The notes under the pieces are model-generated. The model searched no databases. It was not told the origin of the DNA and saw only the letters and a list, made by a program, of their open reading frames with translations. The position numbers were made by a program, and so were the translations under genes. Of a stretch of 64,000 bases of DNA, positions 63,596-64,000 are shown in pieces (the first letter of the stretch is position 1; the number at the start of each line of letters is the position of its first letter). The DNA lies in assembly GCA_020137815.1 (NCBI GenBank), contig CM035357.1:1074974-1138973 (forward strand). The letters are read 5' to 3'. The DNA is from Hormiphora californensis (lineage: Eukaryota > Ctenophora > Tentaculata > Cydippida > Pleurobrachiidae).

Positions 63596-64000
63596 ATCAA
63601 CATGAGGTGAGTACAAGGGAAGAAAACTAACCCAAAGAAATACCGTGAACTCGAAGCGGAATAGAGTCAGGCTATACGCGTGGAAAATGGACATTGAAAT
63701 AATAGATGGACACTGAAATAATAGATGTACATACTAGTATTTCTCAGGCAGTAAGACGAAATAATTAACATAACCCACTGATGATAATTATAGTTAAATA
63801 AGAAACAAGTATAACCCCAGCCCTTCTCCATGGGGAATGGACACTGAAATACTACTAGTATTTCTAAGTAATAGTATTAATAATATTTCTCAGGCAGTAT
63901 CGTTAATGTCCAGATGAGCTACTCTCGTGGAGCGACAATACCAATTGATGGACTGTTTCCACGCTAAATTCATAAAATATATTGCTTTACCGATAGATAT
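63596..64000. other. Right edge, partial duplication, no gene
   Basis: Contains a copy of TTATAGTTAAATAAGAAACA and ATAACCCCAGCCCTT (63,788-63,832) also found at 62,323-62,362, and short repeats GGACA(C/T)TGAAATAATAGATG and ACTAGTATTTCT. Confidence 0.5.

Overview
The window is nuclear DNA of an animal, most likely an invertebrate. It has short GT-AG exons in long introns, abundant (GA)n/(CT)n microsatellites, several families of small DNA transposons, and one clearly recognisable animal gene. No species-level assignment is justified from sequence alone.

Left part (1-25.5 kb). A polypyrimidine minisatellite (112-822) precedes two exons of a serine-rich/RS-domain protein (834-963, 2147-2253). 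From 14,387 to 24,357 on the + strand lies most of CNOT4, the RING/RRM E3 subunit associated with the CCR4-NOT complex. Eleven exons can be placed, from just after the RING finger to a stop codon. The RING exon, the middle of the RRM and one linker exon were not found. The introns are full of GA/CT microsatellites and copies of a ~110 bp hAT-type MITE, two with clear 8 bp target duplications. Between ~9.4 and ~17.9 kb the sequence behaves like poor consensus: homopolymers are altered, repeat copies are garbled, and a CNOT4 exon carries a stop and a phase slip. A ~290-codon gene of unknown family on the - strand (12,777-13,667) is broken in the same way.

Middle part (25.5-41.8 kb). The microsatellites stop abruptly and palindromes take over. 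A 15.8 kb segment is bounded by ~0.9 kb inverted repeats, each capped by a 200-210 bp hairpin element. Inside it are five related copies of an unrecognised helical-protein gene, a perfect palindrome made of two head-to-head tRNA-like sequences, a 2 kb foldback into one arm of which two Harbinger-like MITEs have inserted (the other arm keeps both empty sites), and two kilobase-scale palindromes, one nested in the other.

Right part (41.8-64 kb). A 5.9 kb element with inverted termini and TTAA target duplications carries about 10.5 near-identical 450 bp tandem repeats. Beyond it is a dense run of small, often duplicated and frameshifted genes. They include single-pass membrane proteins, an F-box domain, a triplicated two-exon gene with acidic Pro-Glu-Phe repeats, and a fragment of a protein-primed family B DNA polymerase (exonuclease motif FNGAKYD and FFPYEY block) of the kind found in Polinton/Maverick and related virus-like elements. 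The simplest reading is an old, decaying and internally duplicated virus-like element. No capsid, ATPase, protease or integrase gene was recognised, so that identity stays provisional. A 71-nt perfectly closed three-way-junction RNA fold (61,025-61,095) sits in the same region.
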